DNA of 64,000 nucleotides from contig NZ_SLWQ01000007.1 of NCBI RefSeq assembly GCF_004342425.1, positions 62,001 through 126,000 of the forward strand, read 5' to 3'. The stretch comes from Dokdonella fugitiva (GTDB lineage Bacteria > Pseudomonadota > Gammaproteobacteria > Xanthomonadales > Rhodanobacteraceae). A program made the translations under genes and the position numbers. Below are positions 29,621 to 38,123 of this stretch, piece by piece. Position 1 is the stretch's first letter. The number at the start of each line of letters is the position of its first letter. The notes under the pieces were generated by a model. The model saw nothing but the letters and a program-made list of their open reading frames with translations, was not told the origin of the DNA and made no database searches.

Positions 29621-30575
29621 GCTTCTTCGGCTCACAACACTGCTCATGCTTGCGCTCCACCGCCGACGGCAGGCGCTCGGCAAGGAATTCGACCAGCGCG
29701 CGCACGCCGGGCAACTGGCCACGCCGGCTCGGGTAGACGAAATGCATGACGCCCTGCGGCATCGCCCAGTCCGGCAGCACGACTTCGAGTTCGCCCTTGA
29801 CCACGGCGGGCGCGCAGACGAATTCGGGCAGGGTCGCGACCCCCTGCCCGCGCCGCGCCGCTTCGAACAGCAGCGCGAAATCGCCGCACACGACGCGCGC
29901 CTGCATCTCCACGCTCGCCTTCGCGCCGTCGGGTCCGTGCAGCTCGAGGATCTGCGCGCCGTCGTGTTCGAGCATCGACAACAGCGGCAGGCGCTCGAGG
30001 TCGTCGGGCTGCGCGGGCCTCCCGTTCCTGTCGAGGAACGCGGGCGTGGCGACCAGCAGCGCGCGCGAATGGCCGAACGTGCGCAGCACCAGCGAGGCGT
30101 CGGTGTCGAGCTTGTCGCGCACGCGGATCGCGAGGTCGAAACCCTCGCCGATCACGTCGACGCGGCGATTGCTCGACAGCACGCGCACCTGCACCTTCGG
30201 ATACGCCTCGAGGAAATCCGGCAGCACATGGCCGATGATCGTCTGCACGAGCGCCACCGGGCAGCTCAGCCGCACGACGCCGCGCGGCTCCGCGCGAAGT
30301 TCGTCGACGACGTCCTGCGCCGCGCGCGCTTCCTCGAGCGCGGCGCGGCAGTGCGCGTAGAAGCGCTCGCCGATCTCGGTCACCGCGAAGCGGCGCGTGG
30401 TCCGCTGCAGCAGCCGCACGCCGAGGCGTTCCTCGAGTTGCGCGATGCGCTTGCTGAGCCGCGACTTCGGCGTGTTGAGCGCGCGCCCGGCCGCCGAGAA
30501 GCCCTTGTGTTCGACCACCGCCGCGAAGAAGCGCAAGTCGTTGAGGTCGTGCAGCGCGCCGTCGGCGGTCGTCAT
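29598..30575 (-). CDS. LysR-family transcriptional regulator
   Basis: The 325-aa protein has the N-terminal helix-turn-helix (LRFFAAVVEHKGFSAAGRAL, then LSKRIAQLEERLGVRLLQRT) and a C-terminal substrate-binding domain. It is divergent from azoR with 117 nt between starts, the normal arrangement for a LysR regulator that controls its neighbour. The ATG at 30575 follows AGGGAAA. Its last residues come from the GGGCCGA repeat. The inducer is unknown. Confidence 0.92.
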
Positions 30576-30692
30576 GATCGTTTCCCTGGGTGAACGAACC
30601 ATCGCATTTTGGCGGACTTATCACGCGATTGTCCACGCCATATCGTTCCAGGCGTCGGAAGCACCGCTTCCCGCGGTCCAAGGATACCCGTC

Positions 30693-31274
30693 ATGAAACT
30701 GCTCCATGTCGATTCCAGCGCCCTCGGCACCCATTCGGTCACGCGCGAACTCGGCCGCGCCCTGGTCGAATCGTGGACGCGCAACAACCCCGGTACCGAG
30801 GTCATCTACCACGACCTCGCCGCGCAGCCGCTGCCGCACTGGGCACCGGTCGCCGACGCGAGCGACCCCGCCGCGCGCGCAGGCAACGCGATGCTCGACG
30901 AGTTCCTCGCCGCCGACGTCGTCGTCATCGGCGCGCCGATGTACAACTTTTCGATCCCGAGCACCCTGAAGGCATGGATCGACCGCGTCGCCGTCGCCGG
31001 CAGGACGTTCCGCTACGGCGCGAACGGCCCCGAAGGCCTCGCCGGCGGCAAGCGCGTCATCATCGTCTCCGCGCGCGGCGGCATCTACAGCGAGGGCCCG
31101 GCCGAAGCGATGGACTTCCAGGAAGACTACCTGCGCAAGGTGTTCGGCTTCCTCGGCGTCACCGATATCGAAGTCGTGCGAGCCGAAGGCGTGAACCTGT
31201 CGCCCGAGAGCAAGCAGCGCGCGGTCGCCGCGGCGCACGAGGCGATCGCGGGCGGGTGCCGCCTCGCGGCGTGA
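30693..31274 (+). CDS. azoR: FMN-dependent NADH-azoreductase
   Basis: AzoR reduces azo compounds and quinones with NADH and FMN. The 193-aa sequence has the FMN phosphate loop VDSSALGTHSVTREL, the APMYNFSIPSTLKAWIDRV block and the VSARGGIYSEG motif. Length fits the family. It is transcribed away from the LysR gene, which probably regulates it. Confidence 0.93.
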   Translation: MKLLHVDSSALGTHSVTRELGRALVESWTRNNPGTEVIYHDLAAQPLPHWAPVADASDPAARAGNAMLDEFLAADVVVIGAPMYNFSIPSTLKAWIDRVAVAGRTFRYGANGPEGLAGGKRVIIVSARGGIYSEGPAEAMDFQEDYLRKVFGFLGVTDIEVVRAEGVNLSPESKQRAVAAAHEAIAGGCRLAA

Positions 31275-31295
31275 GCCGCGCGCCCGGCGCGCCGT

Positions 31296-32894
31296 TCAGT
31301 GCGCGTCGGGCGGCGCCGCCGGCGCGACGCGCGGCGGCCGGCACAGCGGCACCAGCACGAGCGCGACGAGGAACATCCACGCCATCAGGCGGAATACGTC
31401 GTTGAACGCGAGCGTGAGCGAGGCGCGCGCGACCACGCGCGCGATCTCGCCCTGCGCTAAGAGCATGGCGTGCGCGGCGTCGCTGGTCACCGCGGCGAAG
31501 CGGCCGGCGAGCGCAGCGACGGTGTCCGGCGCGCTGCGCGCGGCCTCGCCGAGGCTTTCGCCGAAGCGCGCGACGTGGATGCGCGCTTCGTCCTGCAGCC
31601 AGGTGTTGACGACCGCGATGCCGATCGCACCGCCGAGGTTGCGCATGAGGTTGAACAGGCCCGATGCCGCGCGCAGTTCGGCGCCGGCGAAGCCACCGAG
31701 CGCGAGCGTCACGCTCGGCACGATGCACAGCATGATCGCGAGGCCACGCAATGCCTGCGGCAGCAGCAGCGCGCCGAAGCCCCACTCGGGCGTCATGTAG
31801 GACGCGAGCCACAGGCTCGCCGCGAACAGCGGCAGGCCGACTGCGATCATCGCGCGCGGATCGATGCGCTGCGACAGGCGCGCGGCGATGACCGTGCTCA
31901 CGATCTGCGCGATGCCGGTCACGAACACGGTCGTGCCGATCTGCAGGCTGTCGTAGCCGCGCACGCGGCCGAGGAACAGCGGGATCAGGTAGGTCGAGGA
32001 GTAGAGGCCGAAGCCGACGACGAGGTTGAACAGGCAGGCGAACACGAACGTCGGCTCGCGGAACGGCGAAAGGCGAACGACCGGCGCGCGCGAGCGCAGC
32101 GAGCGCTCCAGGAACAGGCCGAAGCCGACCAGCGACAGCCATGCCGCGGTCGCGACGACCGGATCGTCGAGCCACTGGTAGCGCGGCCCTTCCTCGAGCG
32201 CGTATTCGAGCCCGCCGAGGAACGCCGCCATCGCGACGAGGTGCACGTAGTCGATGCGCCTCAGCATCGAAAGATCCGCCTTGTCGACGCGCACGAACAG
32301 CACGGTGAGCGCCGTCACCGCGATCCCGGGCACGATGTTCACGTAGAAGATCGAGCGCCAGCCGAATGCCTCGGTGAGCACGCCACCGACGGTCGGCCCG
32401 AGCGTCGGCGCGAGCACCGACACCATGCCGAGGATCGCCGGGATCAACGCACGCTCCTTGCCGTCGAACAGCGCGAAGCCGGTCGCGAAGACGGTCGGGA
32501 TCATCGCGCCGCCGACGAAGCCCTGGATCACGCGGAACAGGGTCATCGACTCGATGTCCCACGCCGCGCCGCAGAGCGCGCTCGCGAGCGTGAACAGGCC
32601 GGCCGACAGCGCGAACAGCCAGCGCGTCGACAGCGCCTGCGCGAGGAAGGCCGAGAACGGAATCATCACGAGTTCGGCCATGAGGTAGCCGGTCTGCACC
32701 CAGCTGATCTCGTCGGGCCCGGCCGACAGGCCCGCCTGCACGTCGTTGAGCGAGGCGGCGACGATCTGGATGTCGATCAGCGCCATGAACTGGCCGAACG
32801 CCATCACGCCGAAGATGAGGAAGCGCTGCGCGAGCGGCAGCGAGGCCGGCGACGGTGGCGCGGCGGTCGGCGCGGACGTGGTCGAAGGGGTCAT
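31296..32894 (-). CDS. emrB: DHA2-type drug efflux transporter (EmrB)
   Basis: The 532-aa transporter has 14 predicted spans and belongs to the drug:H+ antiporter-2 group of the major facilitator family. Family marks are FMALIDIQIVAASLNDV, the SWVQTGYLMAELVMIPF segment, RVIQGFVGGAMIPTVF and the motif-C run LAPTLGPTVGGVLTE. With EmrA and an outer membrane channel it would pump hydrophobic compounds out. It is divergent from tetR, so emrB and emrA lie on opposite strands, unlike the common emrAB operon. The shared promoter region holds the 18-bp palindrome. Confidence 0.93.
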   Translation of the reverse strand: MTPSTTSAPTAAPPSPASLPLAQRFLIFGVMAFGQFMALIDIQIVAASLNDVQAGLSAGPDEISWVQTGYLMAELVMIPFSAFLAQALSTRWLFALSAGLFTLASALCGAAWDIESMTLFRVIQGFVGGAMIPTVFATGFALFDGKERALIPAILGMVSVLAPTLGPTVGGVLTEAFGWRSIFYVNIVPGIAVTALTVLFVRVDKADLSMLRRIDYVHLVAMAAFLGGLEYALEEGPRYQWLDDPVVATAAWLSLVGFGLFLERSLRSRAPVVRLSPFREPTFVFACLFNLVVGFGLYSSTYLIPLFLGRVRGYDSLQIGTTVFVTGIAQIVSTVIAARLSQRIDPRAMIAVGLPLFAASLWLASYMTPEWGFGALLLPQALRGLAIMLCIVPSVTLALGGFAGAELRAASGLFNLMRNLGGAIGIAVVNTWLQDEARIHVARFGESLGEAARSAPDTVAALAGRFAAVTSDAAHAMLLAQGEIARVVARASLTLAFNDVFRLMAWMFLVALVLVPLCRPPRVAPAAPPDAH

Positions 32895-32927
32895 CGGGGT
32901 GGGCCTTGAAACGGAGTGGCGGCGATT

Positions 32928-32945
32928 ATATGATGATCATCATAT
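32928..32945. promoter_or_regulatory. 18-bp perfect palindrome, probable TetR operator
   Basis: ATATGATGATCATCATAT is a perfect inverted repeat, unusually AT-rich for this DNA. It lies between emrB (start 32894) and the TetR-family gene (start 32965), so one site could repress both directions. Its length fits a TetR-family operator. Confidence 0.8.
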
Positions 32946-32964
32946 CAACGATCAAGGTGGCCCC

Positions 32965-33558
32965 ATGCGCTACGACAGCGACCACAAGCGGAAGACGCGC
33001 GAGCGCGTGCTCGACGCGGCAGCCGGCGCGATCCGCGCGGCCGGCCCCGAGCGCGTCGGCGTCGCCGCGGTGATGGCCGAGGCCGGCCTCACCCACGGCG
33101 GCTTCTACGCGCACTTCGCCTCCAAGGACGAACTCGTCACGGCCGCGATCGGCCACATGTTCGAGGAAGCGCGCGAGCGCTTCGTGCGCGAAACCCAAGG
33201 CCTCGACGCCCGCACCGGCCTGCGCGCCTACATCGAGTTCTATCTGTCGAAGAAGCACCGCGACGCGCGCGGCAGCGGCTGCCCGATCGCCGCGCTGTCG
33301 TCGGACCTGCCGCGCCTGACCGACGAAACGCGCGGGGTCTATGCCGAAGGCGTACGCCATCTCGTCGCGCGCCTGGCGAAGATGCTCGAGGAACTCGAGC
33401 GCCCCGAGCCCGAGAGCGAAGCGCGCTCGCTCGTCGCCGAGCTCGTCGGCGCGCTCGCGCTCGCACGCGTCGAACCCGACGCGAAGCGGTCGGACGCGAT
33501 CCTCGCCGCGTCGAAGCGCCAGCTGCAGCGGCGCTTCGGGCTCGCATCCCGCGCATGA
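32965..33558 (+). CDS. TetR-family repressor of the efflux module
   Basis: The 197-aa protein has the TetR helix-turn-helix near the N-terminus (RVLDAAAGAIRAAGPERVGV, then VMAEAGLTHGGFYAHFASKDEL) and a helical ligand domain with CPIAALSSDLPRL. AAGGTGG lies 4 nt before the ATG. It is probably autoregulated through the palindrome directly upstream and likely controls emrB and emrA. It resembles the AcrR/NemR-like group; the ligand is unknown. Confidence 0.93.
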   Translation: MRYDSDHKRKTRERVLDAAAGAIRAAGPERVGVAAVMAEAGLTHGGFYAHFASKDELVTAAIGHMFEEARERFVRETQGLDARTGLRAYIEFYLSKKHRDARGSGCPIAALSSDLPRLTDETRGVYAEGVRHLVARLAKMLEELERPEPESEARSLVAELVGALALARVEPDAKRSDAILAASKRQLQRRFGLASRA

Positions 33559-33646
33559 GCACGTCTGGCGCCGCAATCGCGCGCCTCGTCGATGCGCCCG
33601 GCGCGCCGTACGCAAGTGCAACCTCCACCCTGCTGGTGATGGCCCC

Positions 33647-34762
33647 ATGAGTACCGCTACGACCTCCCCGTCCCCGCGCCGCGCGCGCGGCCCGCTCCTC
33701 GCCGCGGCAATCGCCCTCGCGGTCGCGCTCGCCGGCGTGCTCTGGCTGTACGCGCCACGCCGCAGCGAATCGACCGACAACGCCTACCTGCAGGCCGACA
33801 GCTCGGTGGTCGCGCCGAAGGTGCGCGGCCTCGTCGCCGAAGTGCTCGTGCAACACGACCAGCGCGTGCGCAAGGGCGATCCGCTCATTCGCATCGACGC
33901 GGAGGAATTCGACGCGCGCGTCGCCGCCGCGCGCGCGAGCGTGCAGAACGCCGATGCCACGATCGCCGCGGCGCGCGCGGCGCTCACGACGCACGACGCC
34001 GAATTGCGCCTCGCCGCGTCGAACGTGCGCGCGGCGCAGACCTCGATCCGCTCGTCCGACGCGCAGCGCGCGCTCGCCGAGGCCGATCGGCGCCGCTACG
34101 ACGACCTCGTGCGCAGCGGCGCGATCGCGCGTCGCGACGTCGACCAGTATCGCGCGGCCGAAGTCACCGCGCAGGCGAACGCCGAGCACAGCCGCGCGGC
34201 GCTCGCGGCCAGTCGCGACCAGGCCGCGGTGACCGATGCGCGTGGCGAGAGCCTGCGCGCGAACCTCGCCCAGGCCGAGGCCAATCGCGCGACCGCCCAG
34301 GCCGCGCTCGATCTCGCCCTGCAGGACCAGCGCAACGCGCTCGTGCGCGCACCGATCGACGGCGTCGTCGGTGACCGCCAGGTCGAAGCCGGCGACTACG
34401 TGCAACCGGGCTCGCGCCTCATGACCATCGTCCCGCTCGAGGCGCTCTACGTCGTCGCGAACTTCAAGGAGACGCAGACCGCGCGCATGATGGTCGGCCA
34501 GCGCGCGCGCGTCGCGGTCGACGCGTTGCCCGGCGAAACGCTCGCGGCCCGCATCGAGAGTTTCGCGCCGGGCTCCGGTTCGCAGTTCTCGCTGCTGCCA
34601 TTCGAACCGGGCACCGGCAACTTCACCAAGATCGTGCAGCGCGTGCCCGTGCGCATCCGCTTCGATCCGGGCCAGCCCGCGCTCGCGCGCCTGCGCGCGG
34701 GATTGTCGAGCACGGTCACCGTCACGCTCGATGCGCCCGCCAACACGCAGGCCTCGCGCTGA
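33647..34762 (+). CDS. emrA: HlyD/EmrA-type membrane fusion protein
   Basis: The 371-aa periplasmic adaptor has one N-terminal membrane span (LLAAAIALAVALAGVLWLY). A split biotinyl-lipoyl-like domain follows (VAPKVRGLVAEVLVQHDQRV and, later, ALVRAPIDGVVGDRQVEAGD), flanking a long coiled-coil hairpin rich in Ala and Arg. A beta-barrel domain closes the protein. It follows tetR by 88 nt and pairs with the EmrB gene on the other strand. Confidence 0.92.
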   Translation: MSTATTSPSPRRARGPLLAAAIALAVALAGVLWLYAPRRSESTDNAYLQADSSVVAPKVRGLVAEVLVQHDQRVRKGDPLIRIDAEEFDARVAAARASVQNADATIAAARAALTTHDAELRLAASNVRAAQTSIRSSDAQRALAEADRRRYDDLVRSGAIARRDVDQYRAAEVTAQANAEHSRAALAASRDQAAVTDARGESLRANLAQAEANRATAQAALDLALQDQRNALVRAPIDGVVGDRQVEAGDYVQPGSRLMTIVPLEALYVVANFKETQTARMMVGQRARVAVDALPGETLAARIESFAPGSGSQFSLLPFEPGTGNFTKIVQRVPVRIRFDPGQPALARLRAGLSSTVTVTLDAPANTQASR

Positions 34763-34809
34763 GATCCCCGCGGCGCGCGTGCGCCGCATTCCACACCAAG
34801 GACATGCAG

Positions 34810-35505
34810 ATGAAGATCCATGGCAGTACCGCATTCGTCACCGGCGCCAACCGCGGCCTCGGCCTCGCCTATGCGAAGGCACTCCTCGACGCCGGCGCGC
34901 GCAAGGTCTATGCGGCCGCGCGCGACCCCTCCACCGTCACGCTCGCCGGCGTCGTGCCGGTGCGCCTCGACGTCGGCGACGCGGCACGGGTCGCCGCCGC
35001 CGCGCGCGAATGCGCCGATGTCGATCTCGTCATCAACAACGCCGGCGTCATCGGCGGCACGCCGCTGCTCGCCGACGACGGCGAAGCGGCGCTGCGTCGC
35101 GTGCTCGATACCAACCTGCACGGCATGCACGGTGTCAGCCGCGCGTTCGCGCCGGTGCTCGGCCGCAACGGTGGTGGCGCGCTCGTCAACATGCTGTCCG
35201 CGCTCAGCTGGATCAGCCTGCCGCAGTCGGGCGCATATTCGGTCTCCAAGGCCGCCGCGTGGGCGCTCACCAATGGCCTGCGCCATGAACTGCGCGCGCA
35301 GGGCACGCTCGTCGTCGCCGTGCACGCGGGCTACATCGACACCGACATGGTGAAGAGCGTCGAGGCGCCGAAGGCGAAGCCCGAGGACATCGCCCGCGCG
35401 GTGCTCGCGGGGATCGAGGCCGGCGCGCCCGAAGTGCTCGCCGACGACACCGCACGCCACGTGAAGGCCGGTTTCGCCGCGACGCCGTCGATCTACCTCG
35501 GCTGA
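34810..35505 (+). CDS. Short-chain dehydrogenase/reductase
   Basis: The 231-aa enzyme has the Rossmann motif TGANRGLGLAYAKAL, the NNAG motif (VINNAGVIGG) and the catalytic serine and YxxxK (SGAYSVSKAA). It reduces or oxidises an unknown alcohol or carbonyl with NAD(P). AAGGA lies 8 nt before the ATG at 34810, so this start is preferred to the ATG at 34804. It follows emrA closely and may belong to the same transcript. Confidence 0.9.
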   Translation: MKIHGSTAFVTGANRGLGLAYAKALLDAGARKVYAAARDPSTVTLAGVVPVRLDVGDAARVAAAARECADVDLVINNAGVIGGTPLLADDGEAALRRVLDTNLHGMHGVSRAFAPVLGRNGGGALVNMLSALSWISLPQSGAYSVSKAAAWALTNGLRHELRAQGTLVVAVHAGYIDTDMVKSVEAPKAKPEDIARAVLAGIEAGAPEVLADDTARHVKAGFAATPSIYLG

Positions 35506-35544
35506 AACACCGCCGCGCGCCGCCTGCAGGCGACGGCGCGCGGC

Positions 35545-35558
35545 TTGATCGACGTCAA
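35545..35558 (+). promoter_or_regulatory. FNR/ANR-type box before hemN
   Basis: TTGATcgacGTCAA matches the TTGAT-N4-ATCAA consensus at nine of ten positions. It ends 34 nt before the hemN start. Anaerobic control of hemN by FNR/ANR is known in other bacteria. Confidence 0.8.
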
Positions 35559-35592
35559 GGCGGCGCGGCGCGGATCGCGGATCATCGCCGCC

Positions 35593-36987
35593 ATGAACCT
35601 GCATCCCGTTGCCGATACCTTCGATCGCGACCTCGTCGCCCGCTACGACGTCGGCGCGCCGCGCTACACCTCCTACCCGACCGCACCGCACTTCCGCGCC
35701 AGTTTCGGCGAGGCCGACCTGCTGCGTGCGATCAAGGCCTCCAACGGCGATCCGATCCCGCGCGACCTGTCGGCCTACGTGCACATCCCGTTCTGCCTGT
35801 CGCCGTGCTTCTACTGCGGCTGCGCGCGCATCATCACGCGCGACAAGGCGAAGGCGGCGTCGTACCTGCCGCGCCTGTACCGCGAGATCGAGCTCGTCGC
35901 GCCGCGGTTCGATCGCGACCGGCCGCTCGCCCAGTTGCACTTCGGCGGCGGCACGCCGAACTTCCTCGACGTCGAGCAGTTGCTCGAGCTGATCGAATCG
36001 CTCGGCCGCCACTTCTCCTTCAGCCGCGACGCCGGACGCGAATTCGGCATCGAGATCGACCCGCGCTTCTGCGACGAGGACTACGCGCGCCAGGTCGCCG
36101 CGGCCGGCATCAACCGCGTCTCGCTGGGCGTGCAGGACTTCGATCCCGACGTGCAGCGCGCGATCAACCGCATCCAGGGCATCGAGGAAACGGCCGCGGT
36201 GATGGCCGGCGCGCGCCGGGGCGGCGTGCGCTCGATCAACATCGACCTCATCTACGGCCTGCCGCGACAGACGCCCGACTCGTTCGCGCGCACGCTCGAA
36301 CAGGTCGTCGCGCTGCGCCCCGAGCGCATCGCCGCCTACGGCTACGCGCACCTGCCGGAACGCTTCAAGGCACAGCGGCAGATCGACAAGTACGACCTGC
36401 CGGACGCGAACACGCGCCTGACGCTGCTGCAGCAGACGGTAGAGGCGCTGACCACGGCGGGCTACGTGCACATCGGCGTCGACCATTTCGCGCTGCCCGG
36501 CGACGACCTCGCCCAGGCGCTCGCCGCGGGCACGCTGCAGCGCAATTTCCAGGGCTACTCGACGCATGCCGCCTGCGACCTCGTCGGCTTCGGCATGAGC
36601 GCGATCAGCCACGTCGGCGACACCTTCAGCCAGAACGCGAAGGACCTCGTCGGCTACTACGCGATGCTCGACAACGGCCGCCTGCCGGTCGCGCGCGGCC
36701 TGCGCCTCGGCGACGACGACATCGTGCGCGCCGACCTCATCCAGCAGCTCATGTGCACGGGGGAGCTCGACGTCGCCGCGTTCGAGGCGCGCCACCTGGT
36801 CGATTTCCCGCGCTATTTCGCCGGCTCGCTCGCCCAGCTCGCACCGCTCGTCGACGACGGCCTCGTCGAATGCACGCCGGCGCGCATCTCGGTGACCGCG
36901 CGCGGCCGCTACCTGCTGCGCAACATCGCCCAATGCTTCGACGCCTACGCCGCGCATCCGCAAATCCGCTACTCTCGCGCGGTGTGA
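35593..36987 (+). CDS. hemN: Oxygen-independent coproporphyrinogen III oxidase
   Basis: HemN converts coproporphyrinogen III to protoporphyrinogen IX without oxygen, using S-adenosylmethionine radicals. The 464-aa protein has the iron–sulfur motif CxxxCxxC as C68, C72 and C75 (HIPFCLSPCFYC), followed by C77. The SAM-site motif LHFGGGTPNFL and the VSLGVQDFDPDVQRAINR segment are present. Its length is normal. The FNR-type box upstream and the FNR gene directly after fit expression under low oxygen, when HemF cannot work. Confidence 0.96.
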   Translation: MNLHPVADTFDRDLVARYDVGAPRYTSYPTAPHFRASFGEADLLRAIKASNGDPIPRDLSAYVHIPFCLSPCFYCGCARIITRDKAKAASYLPRLYREIELVAPRFDRDRPLAQLHFGGGTPNFLDVEQLLELIESLGRHFSFSRDAGREFGIEIDPRFCDEDYARQVAAAGINRVSLGVQDFDPDVQRAINRIQGIEETAAVMAGARRGGVRSINIDLIYGLPRQTPDSFARTLEQVVALRPERIAAYGYAHLPERFKAQRQIDKYDLPDANTRLTLLQQTVEALTTAGYVHIGVDHFALPGDDLAQALAAGTLQRNFQGYSTHAACDLVGFGMSAISHVGDTFSQNAKDLVGYYAMLDNGRLPVARGLRLGDDDIVRADLIQQLMCTGELDVAAFEARHLVDFPRYFAGSLAQLAPLVDDGLVECTPARISVTARGRYLLRNIAQCFDAYAAHPQIRYSRAV

Positions 36988-37016
36988 ACGCACCGGCGTG
37001 GAGGACGCGTACCTCG

Positions 37017-37775
37017 ATGGGCCAGGACCGCAGCGACGGCCGCATCGCCGCACCCAACCCGATCGCCGACGACGGCGACGAGTACCGCTTCTGCTCCACC
37101 TGCGCGTTCGGCGCGGTCTGCGTCGGGCGCGGCGTCGACAAGATCGCCTTGCACGACCTGCATTGCCTGGTCGAGCATGTCGGGCCGTATCGCGCCGGCG
37201 AGGCGATCTTCCGCACCGGCGATGCATTCACCGCGATCTACGCGGTGCGTTCCGGCACGGTGAAGACGCGTCTGGTCGACCTCGAAGGCCGCGAGCTCGT
37301 GCTCGGTTTCCACCTGCCGGGCGAGCTGATCGGCCTCAATGCGATCCACCCGGAAGCCTACCCGTGCGACGCGGTCGCGCTCGACACGGTCGAAGTGTGC
37401 CGCTTCTCGTTCCCCGCGCTGGCGACGCTCGCGACGCGCATCCCCGAGATCCAGCAGGAACTGTTCCGCCGGCTCAGCAAGGACATCGGCGACAACGCCC
37501 TGCTCGCGGGCGACTACTCCGCCGACGAACGGCTCGCCGCGTTCCTTGTCACCCTCGGCCAGCGTTACGCCGACCGCGGTTTCCCGGTCAATGCGCTGCA
37601 CCTCGCGATGTCGCGCGGCGACATGGCCAACTACCTGCGCCTCGCCGCGGAAACGGTCAGCCGCGTGCTGCGCCGCTTCCAGGACCACGGCCTCATCCGC
37701 GTCGACGGCCGCGAAGTCGCGATCGTCAAGCCGGCCGAGTTGTACGCGCTCGCGCGACCGATCCTGCAACGCTGA
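37017..37775 (+). CDS. anr: FNR/ANR-type oxygen-sensing regulator
   Basis: The 252-aa CRP-family regulator senses oxygen through a [4Fe-4S] cluster. Cluster ligands are C26, C29 and C35 (FCSTCAFGAVC, the CxxCx5C spacing of FNR), and the fourth is in YPCDAVAL. A cyclic-nucleotide-type sensor fold, a dimer helix and the DNA-recognition helix with AAETVSRVLRRFQDHGLI follow. That helix is the one that reads TTGAT-N4-ATCAA. It lies 29 nt after hemN and is probably co-transcribed. It is the likely activator of the many boxes in the right half of the window. Confidence 0.95.
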   Translation: MGQDRSDGRIAAPNPIADDGDEYRFCSTCAFGAVCVGRGVDKIALHDLHCLVEHVGPYRAGEAIFRTGDAFTAIYAVRSGTVKTRLVDLEGRELVLGFHLPGELIGLNAIHPEAYPCDAVALDTVEVCRFSFPALATLATRIPEIQQELFRRLSKDIGDNALLAGDYSADERLAAFLVTLGQRYADRGFPVNALHLAMSRGDMANYLRLAAETVSRVLRRFQDHGLIRVDGREVAIVKPAELYALARPILQR

Positions 37776-37914
37776 CCGCAAACTTCCGTCCGCGCTGAAC
37801 GCAGCCCGCGAAGTGGGCGAAGTCGAAGCGCCCGCCGTCGAAGCCATGGTCCTTCGACTCCGTCTGCGCCCAGGGCGAACGGATGAACTCCCGCCGCAGC
37901 GCGGTGCAACGGCA

Positions 37915-37932
37915 GGAGCCCACCCCGTGGGC
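37915..37932. repeat. REP-like stem-loop, copy 1
   Basis: GGAGCCCACCCCGTGGGC forms a GCCCAC–GTGGGC stem with a CCC loop. The frame GGAG-hairpin-GACCGC is a known repeat type in Xanthomonadales and Pseudomonas genomes. Confidence 0.55.
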
Positions 37933-38013
37933 GACCGCAGCGGCGCGGTGCGCCGAGGCACGACGGTCGCGCACAGGGTGCGTTCCTGCAAGTGATATGC
38001 GCCGCGTTCGTGC

Positions 38014-38031
38014 GGGAGCGGCGGAAGCCGC
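38014..38031. repeat. REP-like stem-loop, copy 2
   Basis: GGGAGCGGCGGAAGCCGC has a GCGGC–GCCGC stem and a GGAA loop, with the same GGAG lead as copy 1, about 100 nt away. Confidence 0.5.
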
Positions 38032-38053
38032 AACGCCCGTCGCGATGATCGGA

Positions 38054-38067
38054 TTGATCCATGTCAG
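38054..38067 (+). promoter_or_regulatory. FNR/ANR/DNR-type box before norB
   Basis: TTGATccatGTCAG matches the consensus at eight of ten positions. It ends 56 nt before the norB start. NO reductase genes are classic targets of FNR-family NO and oxygen regulators. Confidence 0.7.
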
Positions 38068-38123
38068 GGCAGACCCCGTGCGCCGGCGCCACGATCGCGA
38101 CGCCACCTATGAGGAGTGTTGCG

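Larger units (their letters stand above)
37776..38123. other. Intergenic region with REP-like repeats and an FNR-type box
   Basis: The 348 nt between the regulator and norB hold no gene I can support. They contain a typical short repeat (CTTCGACTCCGTCTGC up to GGGCGAACGG, near 37854), two related stem-loop repeats and the FNR-type box before norB. Confidence 0.6.
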
